Source: Streptomyces griseiscabiei
GTDB lineage: Bacteria; Actinomycetota; Actinomycetes; Streptomycetales; Streptomycetaceae
Reading direction: 5' to 3'
Length of the DNA stretch: 64,000 nucleotides
Assembly: GCF_020010925.1 (NCBI RefSeq)
Contig: NZ_JAGJBZ010000001.1
Coordinates: forward strand, 3,575,001-3,639,000
Shown here: one piece after another, positions 56,954-64,000 of the stretch
Layout: each line of letters opens with the position of its first letter
How positions within the stretch are numbered: the stretch's first letter is position 1
Notes under the pieces: model-generated
Told to the model about the DNA's origin: nothing
The model's input: the letters and a program-made list of their open reading frames with translations, nothing else
The model's database searches: none
Program-made: the position numbers and the translations under genes

Positions 56954-57223
56954 TCAGCTCTTGGCGCCGGCCGGCTCGGGGGTCGCGGTCCGGGCGCGGA
57001 CCGTCGCCGTCTCGTACACGGCGTGCGCGTCCTTCGGCTGGCCCAGGCCCATGGACCTCATGACCATGCCGACGACGCCGCCGAGGACGACGATGACCAT
57101 GCCGGCCCAGAATCCCAGCGGCTGGGCCATCACCATGTAGGCGCCCGAGACGCAGAAACCGATGAAGGCGATGGTGACGCCGGTCCAGGCGGCCGGGGTG
57201 TGACCGTGGCTGCTGCCCGCCAT
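56954..57223 (-). CDS. HGxxPAAW-motif small membrane protein
   Basis: An 89-residue protein with two membrane helices (about 16-36 and 39-59) and the HGHTPAAW motif at residues 6-13 that defines the family. The C-terminus is a polar alanine/proline tail. I start at ATG 57223, six bases after GAGGAG; the longer frame upstream has no such site. Function unknown. Confidence 0.85.
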   Translation of the reverse strand: MAGSSHGHTPAAWTGVTIAFIGFCVSGAYMVMAQPLGFWAGMVIVVLGGVVGMVMRSMGLGQPKDAHAVYETATVRARTATPEPAGAKS

Positions 57224-57391
57224 GACTTGCTCCTCGTTGTTCATTGCGCGGTGCTCGATGCGTGTCGCTCGATGCCTGTGCTGAGTCGGACGCTCGCCGT
57301 CCATTGTCCCGTACGGATGCGGGTGCCATGAGCGGGGGTGTCCACTCTCACGTTCGGCGGCACCTTCCCGGCTCCGTACGGCCGGTACGGC

Positions 57392-58036
57392 CTAGGCGGT
57401 GTCCGGGCCCGTCGGGTCCTCGCCCCGGTCCAGGGCCTTCCACATGTCCTCGGGCCGGTCCGGGTCGACCGGTTTCGCCTTGCGCGGCCGGGGGGTGCCG
57501 TCGCGTTCGTAGCGGCCGGACATCGCGGGCCACAGCCGTCCGTAGCGCAGCGCGAGCAGCCCGGCGAGCAGGATGAGCGCGCCGCCCACGGCCGCGACGT
57601 ACGGCCAGCCGGTGTGGCTGAGCGTCTCGACGGTCGCGGCGTTGTCGCCGGAGGCCTCGGCCGCCTTCTCGTCGAGCGCCGAGCCGTCGTACGCGCCGAG
57701 CAGCGCGGCGGCGACCGTGCCCGCGCCGGAGAGGGCGAGCAGGGCGGCGACCAGGACGCGCCCGGACCGGCGTACGGCGAAGACGGCGACGAGCGCGGCG
57801 AGGCCCACCACGGCGAGCGCCGCGGGCACACCGGTGACGTCGCTGCCCTGGGCGGTCAGCGGGAAGTCGCCGCCGGCCAGCGAGATGGTGCCCTCCGACC
57901 AGCGCTGGCGGCTGGCGAGCAGCGCGACGGCCGCGCCGAGGGCACCGCTGAGCAGCGCCACGGCGAGGCTGCGCCGGCCGGCGCGGAGGGCCACGGGTTC
58001 GGAACGGGGGTGCGGTACTGCGGTCACGTACTCCAC
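57392..58036 (-). CDS. Trp biosynthesis-associated membrane protein (TIGR02234 type)
   Basis: A 214-residue membrane protein with four hydrophobic segments and a polar C-terminal tail (PRKAKPVDPDRPEDMWKALDRGEDPT). It sits 25 bases after trpE on the same strand, the position that defines the actinobacterial Trp-associated membrane family. No catalytic motif is seen. Start GTG 58036 or GTG 58027. Confidence 0.83.
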   Translation of the reverse strand: MEYVTAVPHPRSEPVALRAGRRSLAVALLSGALGAAVALLASRQRWSEGTISLAGGDFPLTAQGSDVTGVPAALAVVGLAALVAVFAVRRSGRVLVAALLALSGAGTVAAALLGAYDGSALDEKAAEASGDNAATVETLSHTGWPYVAAVGGALILLAGLLALRYGRLWPAMSGRYERDGTPRPRKAKPVDPDRPEDMWKALDRGEDPTGPDTA

Positions 58037-58061
58037 TATCGCCTGCCGCCCGGGTGGATCG

Positions 58062-59567
58062 TCACCCGGGGTTCACGTGAGAAGCGTCCTGTCGTGCGAG
58101 CCGGTTGGCCGTGTGCACCGCGCGGAGGACCGCCGCCGCCTTGTTGCGGCACTCGGTGTCCTCGGCGACGGGGTCGGAGTCGGCGACGATGCCGGCGCCG
58201 GCCTGGACGTAGGCCGTGCCGTCCCGAAGGAGGGCCGTGCGGATGGCGATGGCCGTGTCGGAGTCGCCGGCGAAGTCGAGATAGCCGACGCAGCCGCCGT
58301 ACAGACCCCGGCGGGACGGCTCCAGCTCGTCGATGATCTGCATCGCGCGGGGCTTCGGGGCGCCGGAGAGGGTGCCTGCGGGGAAGCAGGCGGTCAGCAC
58401 GTCGAAGGCGGTGCGGCCCGCCGCGACCCGGCCGGTGACGGTGGACACGATGTGCATGACGTGCGAGTACCGCTCGACGGACATGAAGTCGACGACCTCC
58501 ACCGAGCCCGGCTCGCAGACCCGGCCCAGGTCGTTGCGGCCCAGGTCGACGAGCATCAGGTGCTCGGCGCGCTCCTTGGGGTCGGCGAGCAGTTCCTCGG
58601 CGAGGGCCTGGTCCTCCTGCGGGGTGGCGCCCCGGTGCCGGGTGCCGGCGATGGGGTGGACCATGGCCTGGCCGTCCTCGACCTTGACCAGGGCCTCGGG
58701 GGAGGAGCCGACGACGTCGAAGCCGTCGAAGCGGAACAGGTACATGTACGGCGACGGGTTGGTGGCCCGCAGGACGCGGTAGACGTCCAACGCGCTTGCC
58801 GTGCACGGGGTTTCGAAGCGCTGGGAGGGGACGACCTGGAAGGCCTCGCCGGCCCGGATGCGCTCCTTGATGTCCTCGACGGCCTCCTGGAAGTCGGGGC
58901 CACCCCACAGCGCGGTGTACTCGGGCAGCTCCGAGGGCGGGAGGACCGCCGGAGGCTGGGCGACGGGCCGGGCGAGGTCGGCCTGCATCGCGTCGAGGCG
59001 GGCGACGGCGTCGGCCCAGGCCTCGTCGACGCCGGTGTCGAGGTCGTTGTGGTTGATGGCGTTGGCGATGAGGAGGACCGAGCCCTCCCAGTGGTCCATG
59101 ACCGCCAGATCGCTGGTCAGCAGCATGGTCAGCTCGGGCAGCCCGAGGTCGTCCCGCTCGCCGGGGCCGATCTTCTCCAGGCGGCGCACGATGTCGTAGC
59201 CGAGGTACCCGACCATGCCGCCGGTGAAGGGGGGCATGCCCTCCTGGTGGGGGGTGTGGAGGGTCTCGATGGTGGCGCGCAGGGCGGCGAGGGGGTCGCC
59301 GTCCACGGGGACGCCGACGGGCGCGGTGCCGAGCCAGTGGGCCTGTCCGTCCCGGGCGGTGAGGGTGGCGTGGCTGCGGACGCCCACGAAGGAGTAGCGG
59401 GACCACGAGCGGCCGTTCTCCGCGGACTCCAGCAGGAAGGTGCCGGGGCGCTCGGCGGCGAGCTTGCGGTAGAGCGCGACCGGGGTGTCGCCGTCGGCGA
59501 GGAGCTTGCGGCTGACGGGGATGACCCGGCGGTCGTCGGCCAGCTTGCGGAAGGTCTCGAGGTCCAT
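58062..59567 (-). CDS. trpE: Anthranilate synthase component I
   Basis: A 501-residue chorismate-using enzyme. The N-terminal LLESAENGRSWSRYSF segment carries the tryptophan feedback site. The catalytic domain includes GEAFQVVPSQRF, PSPYMYL, IAGTRHRG, ERAEHLMLVDLGRNDLG and FPAGTLSGAPKPRAM. No trpG (amidotransferase) gene is adjacent, so the glutaminase must be encoded elsewhere. ATG 59567 lies 11 bases after the hisI stop. Confidence 0.96.
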   Translation of the reverse strand: MDLETFRKLADDRRVIPVSRKLLADGDTPVALYRKLAAERPGTFLLESAENGRSWSRYSFVGVRSHATLTARDGQAHWLGTAPVGVPVDGDPLAALRATIETLHTPHQEGMPPFTGGMVGYLGYDIVRRLEKIGPGERDDLGLPELTMLLTSDLAVMDHWEGSVLLIANAINHNDLDTGVDEAWADAVARLDAMQADLARPVAQPPAVLPPSELPEYTALWGGPDFQEAVEDIKERIRAGEAFQVVPSQRFETPCTASALDVYRVLRATNPSPYMYLFRFDGFDVVGSSPEALVKVEDGQAMVHPIAGTRHRGATPQEDQALAEELLADPKERAEHLMLVDLGRNDLGRVCEPGSVEVVDFMSVERYSHVMHIVSTVTGRVAAGRTAFDVLTACFPAGTLSGAPKPRAMQIIDELEPSRRGLYGGCVGYLDFAGDSDTAIAIRTALLRDGTAYVQAGAGIVADSDPVAEDTECRNKAAAVLRAVHTANRLARQDASHVNPG

Positions 59568-59578
59568 GGCGGCTGACC

Positions 59579-60034
59579 TTACTGATCCCGTGACGGTACG
59601 CCGGAATCGGCGCCGCCCTCGGCGCCTTCCACGGCCTTGAGGACGTCCTCGTCGAAGCAGGTGCGGGCGCCGGTGTGGCAGGCGGCGCCGACCTGGTCGA
59701 CCTTGACGAGGAGGGTGTCGGCGTCGCAGTCCAGGGCGACGGACTTCACCCACTGGAAGTGGCCGGAGGTGTCGCCCTTCACCCAGTACTCGCGGCGGCT
59801 GCGCGACCAGTAGGTGCAGCGGCCGGTGGTGAGCGTGCGGTGCAGGGCCTCGTCGTCCATCCAGCCGAGCATGAGCACCTCACCGGTGTCGTACTGCTGG
59901 GCGACGGCGGGCAGGAGCCCGTCGGCGCCGCGCTTGAGGCGGGCGGCGATCTCCGGGTCCAGCGCGCTGGAAGTGCCGGGGCCGGCGGGGGCTCCGGGAC
60001 CGGGAGGGCTGCTGGGGGACGGCGTGCTGGTCAT
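59579..60034 (-). CDS. hisI: Phosphoribosyl-AMP cyclohydrolase
   Basis: A 151-residue histidine enzyme. The zinc/Mg motif [14 protein letters not shown] with [11 protein letters not shown] shows the conserved cysteines and histidine; the [12 protein letters not shown] segment is also diagnostic. The first 27 residues are proline/serine-rich. The protein lacks the HisE domain, as in other actinobacteria. Start at ATG 60034 (MTSTPS) or ATG 60043; both have weak sites. Confidence 0.94.
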   Translation of the reverse strand: MTSTPSPSSPPGPGAPAGPGTSSALDPEIAARLKRGADGLLPAVAQQYDTGEVLMLGWMDDEALHRTLTTGRCTYWSRSRREYWVKGDTSGHFQWVKSVALDCDADTLLVKVDQVGAACHTGARTCFDEDVLKAVEGAEGGADSGVPSRDQ

Positions 60035-60189
60035 GCGTGCCATTGTGCCGCGCCGCGCGGACCGGCCTCGCCGGTTGTCCACAGGCCGGACCCGCTTGTC
60101 GTACGAACACCACCCCGGGCGCGGGGGTCCGTCCCGTCTCGACCGCACCCGCGCTGGGCGGAGCGTCGGCCCGGTCGTAGGCTGGCGGC

Positions 60190-60825
60190 ATGTCGACCCA
60201 TGCCAAGCGTGAACGGCTTCTCTTCGCCGACCTGTTGGAGACCGCGGGCCCCGAGGCCCCCACCCTCTGCGAGGGCTGGACGACCCGTGACCTCGCCGCG
60301 CACGTCGTGGTGCGCGAGCGCCGCCCCGACGCCGCCGGGGGCATCCTCATCAAGCAGCTCGCGTCGCGCCTGGACCGGGTGATGGCGGAGTTCGCCGCGA
60401 AGCCGTACGAGGAGCTGATCCAGCTCGTGCGCACCGGTCCGCCGCGTTTCTCGCCCTTCAACCTCAAGCAGATCGACGAGGCGTCGAACACGATCGAGTT
60501 CTACGTCCACACCGAGGACATCCGCCGCGCCGGGCCGGAGTGGACGCCGCGCGAGCTGGACCACGTCTTCCAGGACGCCCTGTGGTCCCGTCTGGAGCGC
60601 ACCGCCCGCCTCATGGGCCGCGGCTCCCCCACCGGGATGGTGCTGCGCCGCCCGGACGGCCGGACCGCGGTCGCCCACCGCGGCGCCCCGGTCGTCACCG
60701 TCACCGGCGAGCCCTCCGAGCTGCTCCTCTTCCTGTACGGCCGCCAGCAGGTCGCCGACGTGGAGCTGGAGGGCGACAAGGAGGCGATCACCAAGCTGCA
60801 CGAGACGAAGCAGCTGGGGATCTGA
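60190..60825 (+). CDS. TIGR03085-type DinB-like metal-binding protein
   Basis: A 211-residue protein of the mycothiol-dependent maleylpyruvate isomerase/DinB-like group. The early helix [32 protein letters not shown] and [16 protein letters not shown] contain the histidines expected for the metal site. No enzymatic role is known. It is the only plus-strand gene between hisI and hisF. Confidence 0.83.
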   Translation: MSTHAKRERLLFADLLETAGPEAPTLCEGWTTRDLAAHVVVRERRPDAAGGILIKQLASRLDRVMAEFAAKPYEELIQLVRTGPPRFSPFNLKQIDEASNTIEFYVHTEDIRRAGPEWTPRELDHVFQDALWSRLERTARLMGRGSPTGMVLRRPDGRTAVAHRGAPVVTVTGEPSELLLFLYGRQQVADVELEGDKEAITKLHETKQLGI

Positions 60826-60860
60826 GCCGGGCCACCGCGCGCGTGCTGTGACGAGCCTTG

Positions 60861-60900
60861 GGCGGTAAGCCCCGGCCACCAGGTGACCGGGGCTTACGCC
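60861..60900. terminator. Bidirectional terminator hairpin before hisF
   Basis: GTAAGCCCCGG and CCGGGGCTTAC form perfect 11-bp arms, and the inner CACC/GGTG pairs extend the stem past one mismatch. It lies between the convergent stops at 60825 and 60925, so it can end both transcripts. Confidence 0.85.
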
Positions 60901-60924
60901 AGGATCCGAGGAGACGCCTCGGCG

Positions 60925-61680
60925 TCAGCGCACCGGGTGTCCCGCGCCCCGCAGCGCGTCCTTGACCTGACCGATGCGCAGGTCGCCGAAGTGGAACACG
61001 GAGGCCGCGAGGACGGCGTCGGCGCCCGCCTCGACGGCCGGGGCGAAGTCCCCCAGCCCGCCGGCGCCGCCGGAGGCGATGACGGGGACGGTGACGTGCT
61101 TGCGGACGGCGGTGATCATCTCCAGGTCGTAGCCGTCCTTGGTGCCGTCCGCGTCCATCGAGTTGAGCAGGATCTCGCCGGCGCCGAGGTCGGCGGCGCG
61201 GTGGGCCCACTCGACGGCGTCGATGCCGGTGCCCTTGCGGCCGCCGTGGGTGGTGACCTCGAAGGACCCGGACGCGGTGCGGCGCGCGTCCACCGACAGG
61301 ACCAGCACCTGGCGGCCGAAGCGCTCGGCGATCTCGCGGATCAGCTCGGGGCGGGTGATCGCCGCGGTGTTGACGCCGACCTTGTCCGCGCCGGCCCGCA
61401 GCAGCTTGTCCACGTCCTCGGCCGTGCGGACGCCGCCGCCGACCGTGAGCGGGATGAAGACCTGCTCGGCGGTGCGGCGCACCACGTCGTAGGTCGTCTC
61501 GCGGTTGCCCGACGAGGCGGTGATGTCCAGGAACGTCAGCTCGTCTGCGCCCTCGGCGTCGTACACCTTGGCCATCTCGACGGGGTCGCCCGCGTCGCGC
61601 AGGTTCTGGAAGTTGACGCCCTTGACGACCCGGCCGTTGTCCACGTCCAGGCAGGGGATGACTCGGACCGCCAGGGTCAT
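60925..61680 (-). CDS. hisF: Imidazole glycerol phosphate synthase, cyclase subunit
   Basis: A 251-residue TIM barrel that closes the imidazole ring using ammonia from HisH. Catalytic Asp12 ([12 protein letters not shown]) and the second Asp in VLSVDARR are present, with phosphate sites GGGVRTAED and [11 protein letters not shown]. It is the last gene of the his block, 35 bases after the RidA-like gene. Confidence 0.97.
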   Translation of the reverse strand: MTLAVRVIPCLDVDNGRVVKGVNFQNLRDAGDPVEMAKVYDAEGADELTFLDITASSGNRETTYDVVRRTAEQVFIPLTVGGGVRTAEDVDKLLRAGADKVGVNTAAITRPELIREIAERFGRQVLVLSVDARRTASGSFEVTTHGGRKGTGIDAVEWAHRAADLGAGEILLNSMDADGTKDGYDLEMITAVRKHVTVPVIASGGAGGLGDFAPAVEAGADAVLAASVFHFGDLRIGQVKDALRGAGHPVR

Positions 61681-61715
61681 GAATCCACGGCTCCTTAACC
61701 TAGGCCCGGGAAGGC

Positions 61716-62108
61716 CTAGCCTCTGAATGCTTCGATCTCTACTTCGACCAGGATGCGAGGGTCGACGAAACCCTCCACGACCAGCAGGGTCGCGGCCGGA
61801 CGCACCGGGTCGAAGATCTCCTTGTGGGCCCGCCCCACGGCTTCCACGTCCCGCATGTGCGTCAGATACATCCGCGTACGGATCACGGACCCGGCACCGA
61901 GCCCGAACTCTCCGAGCGCCTCGACCGCGGTGGTGAAGGCCACCTTGGCCTGTTCGTACGGGTCGCCCTCCCCGTACAGCACATCGCCCTTGAAGGCCGT
62001 CGTGCCCGCCACCAGGACGCGGTCGCCCGCCGCGACGGCGCGCGCGAAACCGAAGGACTCCTCCCAGGGACTCCCGCTCTGCACCCGCCGTACGGCATCG
62101 GACGTCAT
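61716..62108 (-). CDS. RidA-family deaminase
   Basis: A 130-residue Rid protein: [11 protein letters not shown] at the trimer interface, [12 protein letters not shown] with the conserved Arg, and [25 protein letters not shown] ending in the conserved Glu region. Rid enzymes hydrolyse reactive imine/enamine products. It lies between priA and hisF, 16 bases after priA, so it belongs to the his operon. Confidence 0.9.
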   Translation of the reverse strand: MTSDAVRRVQSGSPWEESFGFARAVAAGDRVLVAGTTAFKGDVLYGEGDPYEQAKVAFTTAVEALGEFGLGAGSVIRTRMYLTHMRDVEAVGRAHKEIFDPVRPAATLLVVEGFVDPRILVEVEIEAFRG

Positions 62109-62124
62109 GACACTGTGTCCCGTC

Positions 62125-62850
62125 TCAAGAGGTGGCCTCCAGGGCCTCTTCCAGGGTGAACGCCTTCGCGTACAGGGCCTTGCCGACGATGGCGCCCTCG
62201 ACGCCGAGGGGCACCAGTTCGGCGATGGCCCGCAGGTCGTCGAGGGACGACACGCCGCCGGAGGCCACGACCGGGCGGTCGGTGGCCGCGCACACGTTCC
62301 TCAGCAGCTCCAGGTTGGGGCCCTGGAGGGTGCCGTCCTTGGCGATGTCGGTGACGACGTACCGCGCGCAGCCCTCCTTGTCGAGGCGCTCCAGCGCCTC
62401 GTAGAGGTCGCCGCCCTCGCTGGTCCAGCCGCGGCCCTTCAGGGTCGTCCCGCGGACGTCGAGGCCCACGGCGATCTTGTCGCCGTGCTCGGCGATGGCC
62501 TTGGCGACCCACTCGGGGCTCTCCAGGGCGGCGGTGCCGAGGTTGACGCGGGTGCAGCCGGTGGCCAGGGCCTTCGCCAGGGAGGCGTCGTCCCGGATGC
62601 CGCCGGAGAGTTCGACCTTGATGTCCATGGCCCGGGTGACCTCGGCGACCAGGTCCCGGTTGTCGCCGGTGCCGAACGCGGCGTCCAGGTCGACCAGGTG
62701 CAGCCACTCGGCGCCCGCGCGCTGCCAGGCGAGGGCGGCCTGCAGCGGGGAGCCGTAGGAGGTCTCCGTGCCGGACTCGCCGTGGACGAGCCGGACCGCC
62801 TGGCCGTCACGGACGTCCACGGCGGGCAGGAGTTCGAGCTTCGAAGCCAT
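62125..62850 (-). CDS. priA: Bifunctional phosphoribosyl isomerase (HisA/TrpF)
   Basis: A 241-residue TIM-barrel isomerase. In Streptomyces and Mycobacterium this protein serves both histidine (HisA) and tryptophan (TrpF) synthesis. Asp12 ([13 protein letters not shown]) and the later [15 protein letters not shown] are the catalytic segments; SGGIRDD and ASGGVSS bind phosphate. No separate trpF appears among the trp genes here, consistent with dual use. Its start overlaps the hisH stop by one base. Confidence 0.95.
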   Translation of the reverse strand: MASKLELLPAVDVRDGQAVRLVHGESGTETSYGSPLQAALAWQRAGAEWLHLVDLDAAFGTGDNRDLVAEVTRAMDIKVELSGGIRDDASLAKALATGCTRVNLGTAALESPEWVAKAIAEHGDKIAVGLDVRGTTLKGRGWTSEGGDLYEALERLDKEGCARYVVTDIAKDGTLQGPNLELLRNVCAATDRPVVASGGVSSLDDLRAIAELVPLGVEGAIVGKALYAKAFTLEEALEATS

Positions 62851-63494
62851 CAGAGGGTTCCGATCCAGTTGTTCAGCAGCTGCGCTCCGGCGTCGCCGGA
62901 CTTCTCGGGGTGGAACTGGGTGGCCCAGAGCGCGCCGTTCTCCACGGCCGCGACGAAGGGCTTGCCGTGCGTGGACCAGGTGACCCTGGGCGCGGTGAGC
63001 GCGGGGTTGTGCGTCTCCAGGGACCAGTCGTGGACGGCGTAGGAGTGCACGAAGTAGAAGCGGGCGTCGGCGTCGAGGCCGGCGAACAGCCGGGTGCCGG
63101 CCGGGGCGTCGACGGTGTTCCAGCCCATGTGCGGCACGATCTCGGCCTGGAGCGGCTCGACCGCGCCGGGCCATTCGTCGAGGCCCTCGGTCTCCACGCC
63201 GTGCTCGATGCCGCGGGCGAAGAGGATCTGCATGCCGACGCAGATGCCCATGACCGGACGTCCGCCGGAGAGCCGGCGGTCGATGATCCAGTCGCCGCGC
63301 GCCTCCTTCAGGCCCTTCATGCAGGCGGCGAAGGCGCCGACGCCGGGGACGAGCAGCCCGTCGGCGTTCATGGCGGTGTCGAAGTCACGCGTGATCTCGA
63401 CCTGGGCACCGGTGCGCGCGAGGGCGCGCTCGGCGGACCGTACGTTCCCGAAGCCGTAGTCGAAGACGACGACCCGTTTCGAGGCGGCGCTCAA
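62850..63494 (-). CDS. hisH: Imidazole glycerol phosphate synthase, glutamine amidotransferase subunit
   Basis: A 214-residue class I glutaminase feeding HisF. Cys85 ([10 protein letters not shown]) is the nucleophile and [10 protein letters not shown] holds the catalytic His/Glu. I propose TTG 63494 as start: GGAGG lies seven bases upstream and the protein then begins (M)[22 protein letters not shown] 63500 is too close to the ribosome site. The TTG overlaps the stop of the upstream small gene. Confidence 0.93.
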   Translation of the reverse strand: MSAASKRVVVFDYGFGNVRSAERALARTGAQVEITRDFDTAMNADGLLVPGVGAFAACMKGLKEARGDWIIDRRLSGGRPVMGICVGMQILFARGIEHGVETEGLDEWPGAVEPLQAEIVPHMGWNTVDAPAGTRLFAGLDADARFYFVHSYAVHDWSLETHNPALTAPRVTWSTHGKPFVAAVENGALWATQFHPEKSGDAGAQLLNNWIGTL

Positions 63495-63655
63495 TTCCAC
63501 ACCTCCAGCCGCAGGATGCCCGCGACGAGACACATCGCGGCGCCGATCGACAGCAGGGTGATGAGGCTCTTCGGCATCTGCTGCTTGGCGAACGAGATGA
63601 TCCCGCCGACCAGGAAGAGGCCGACGACGATCAGGACGGTGGACAGCCCGTTCAC
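63491..63655 (-). CDS. Small membrane protein inside the his operon
   Basis: A 54-residue protein with two hydrophobic helices (about 4-20 and 30-48) joined by the polar turn [13 protein letters not shown] 63655 has AAGGG four bases upstream and overlaps the hisB stop; its stop overlaps the proposed hisH start. Tight coupling on both sides suggests it is real and co-translated. Function unknown. Confidence 0.78.
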   Translation of the reverse strand: MNGLSTVLIVVGLFLVGGIISFAKQQMPKSLITLLSIGAAMCLVAGILRLEVWN

Positions 63656-64000
63656 AGCGCGCCCTTCGTGGAGGGAAGGATGCCGGCCGCGCGCGGGTCG
63701 CGCTCGGAGGCGTAGCGCAGGGCCCGCGCGAGCGCCTTGAACTGGCATTCGACGATGTGGTGCGCGTTGCGTCCGTACGGCACGTGCACGTGCAGCGCGA
63801 TCTGGGCCTGGGCGACGAAGGACTCCAGGATGTGCCGGGTCATCGTGGTGTCGTACTCGCCGATCATCGGCGCCATCTTCTCGGGCTCGGTGTGCACGAG
63901 GTAGGGGCGGCCGGACAGGTCGACGGTGACCTGGGCGAGGGACTCGTCCAGCGGGACCGTGCAGTTGCCGAAGCGGTAGATGCCCACCTTGTCGCCGAGG
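63652..64000 (-). CDS. hisB: Imidazoleglycerol-phosphate dehydratase, C-terminal part (cut by window end)
   Basis: The last 115 or so residues of HisB; the frame is open to base 64000 and the start lies outside the window. The metal-binding histidines are in [21 protein letters not shown], and [19 protein letters not shown] and [13 protein letters not shown] are family segments. The enzyme removes water from imidazoleglycerol phosphate. Confidence 0.95.
   Translation of the reverse strand, partial: LGDKVGIYRFGNCTVPLDESLAQVTVDLSGRPYLVHTEPEKMAPMIGEYDTTMTRHILESFVAQAQIALHVHVPYGRNAHHIVECQFKALARALRYASERDPRAAGILPSTKGAL

Overview
The window is very GC-rich, with strong third-position GC bias, many GTG starts and ATGA/GTGA gene overlaps. 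The gene content (a liv ABC operon, an ANTAR regulator, gltBD, a trpM-like gene, PriA, a SIMPL protein, a rhomboid with a zinc-binding head) points to a Streptomyces chromosome, core-arm side. The order liv - ANTAR regulator - pyk - gltBD - lgt - trp - his agrees with what I remember of the S. coelicolor SCO2008-SCO2052 region. That is from memory, not an alignment.

Layout. 1-6.7 kb: end of a membrane-anchored protein, then a five-gene branched-chain amino acid ABC transporter operon closed by a strong terminator. 6.7-12.7 kb: ANTAR response regulator, tRNA-Leu(CAA) with an adjacent HTH/LAGLIDADG protein, pyruvate kinase, SIMPL protein and a Tat-exported 5'-nucleotidase. 12.7-21.5 kb: SGNH hydrolase, a PLP decarboxylase/N-hydroxylase pair resembling the first two steps of hydroxamate siderophore synthesis, an M1 aminopeptidase, an orphan receiver protein, chorismate mutase and an HExxH/zinc-ribbon protein.

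21.6-31.7 kb is a compact catabolic island. It holds two SDRs, EchA20-, IpdA-, IpdB- and IpdC-like genes, a FadA6-like thiolase, a KstR2-like TetR repressor, an IpdF-like SDR and FadE31/FadE32-like acyl-CoA dehydrogenases. This is the KstR2 regulon known from mycobacteria and rhodococci, which degrades the last two steroid rings (C and D). Two divergent promoters in the island share a palindrome of the form CCAAACA-N2-yGTTAGG, which I propose as the repressor's operator. FadD3 and FadE30, the entry enzymes for the bicyclic propionate intermediate, are not in the window.

31.7-42.6 kb: an orphan cytochrome bc1 cytochrome b, a VWA protein, a rhomboid protease, the gltBD glutamate synthase operon with a good GlnR-like box upstream, and a VIT1/CCC1 transporter. 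42.8-50.5 kb: one translationally coupled operon of four ADP-ribosylglycohydrolase paralogues followed by a CaiB-type CoA transferase and a CitE-type lyase. The second paralogue carries a 165-bp tandem duplication in a low-complexity N-terminal region and has a damaged metal site. 50.6-64 kb: a 36-bp perfect inverted repeat, lgt, a DsbA-like thioredoxin-fold protein, then trpA-trpB-trpM-trpC, small membrane proteins, trpE and hisI on the minus strand, and after one plus-strand gene the hisF-ridA-priA-hisH-small membrane protein-hisB block, with hisB cut by the window end. No CRISPR array, rRNA, insertion sequence or prophage was seen.
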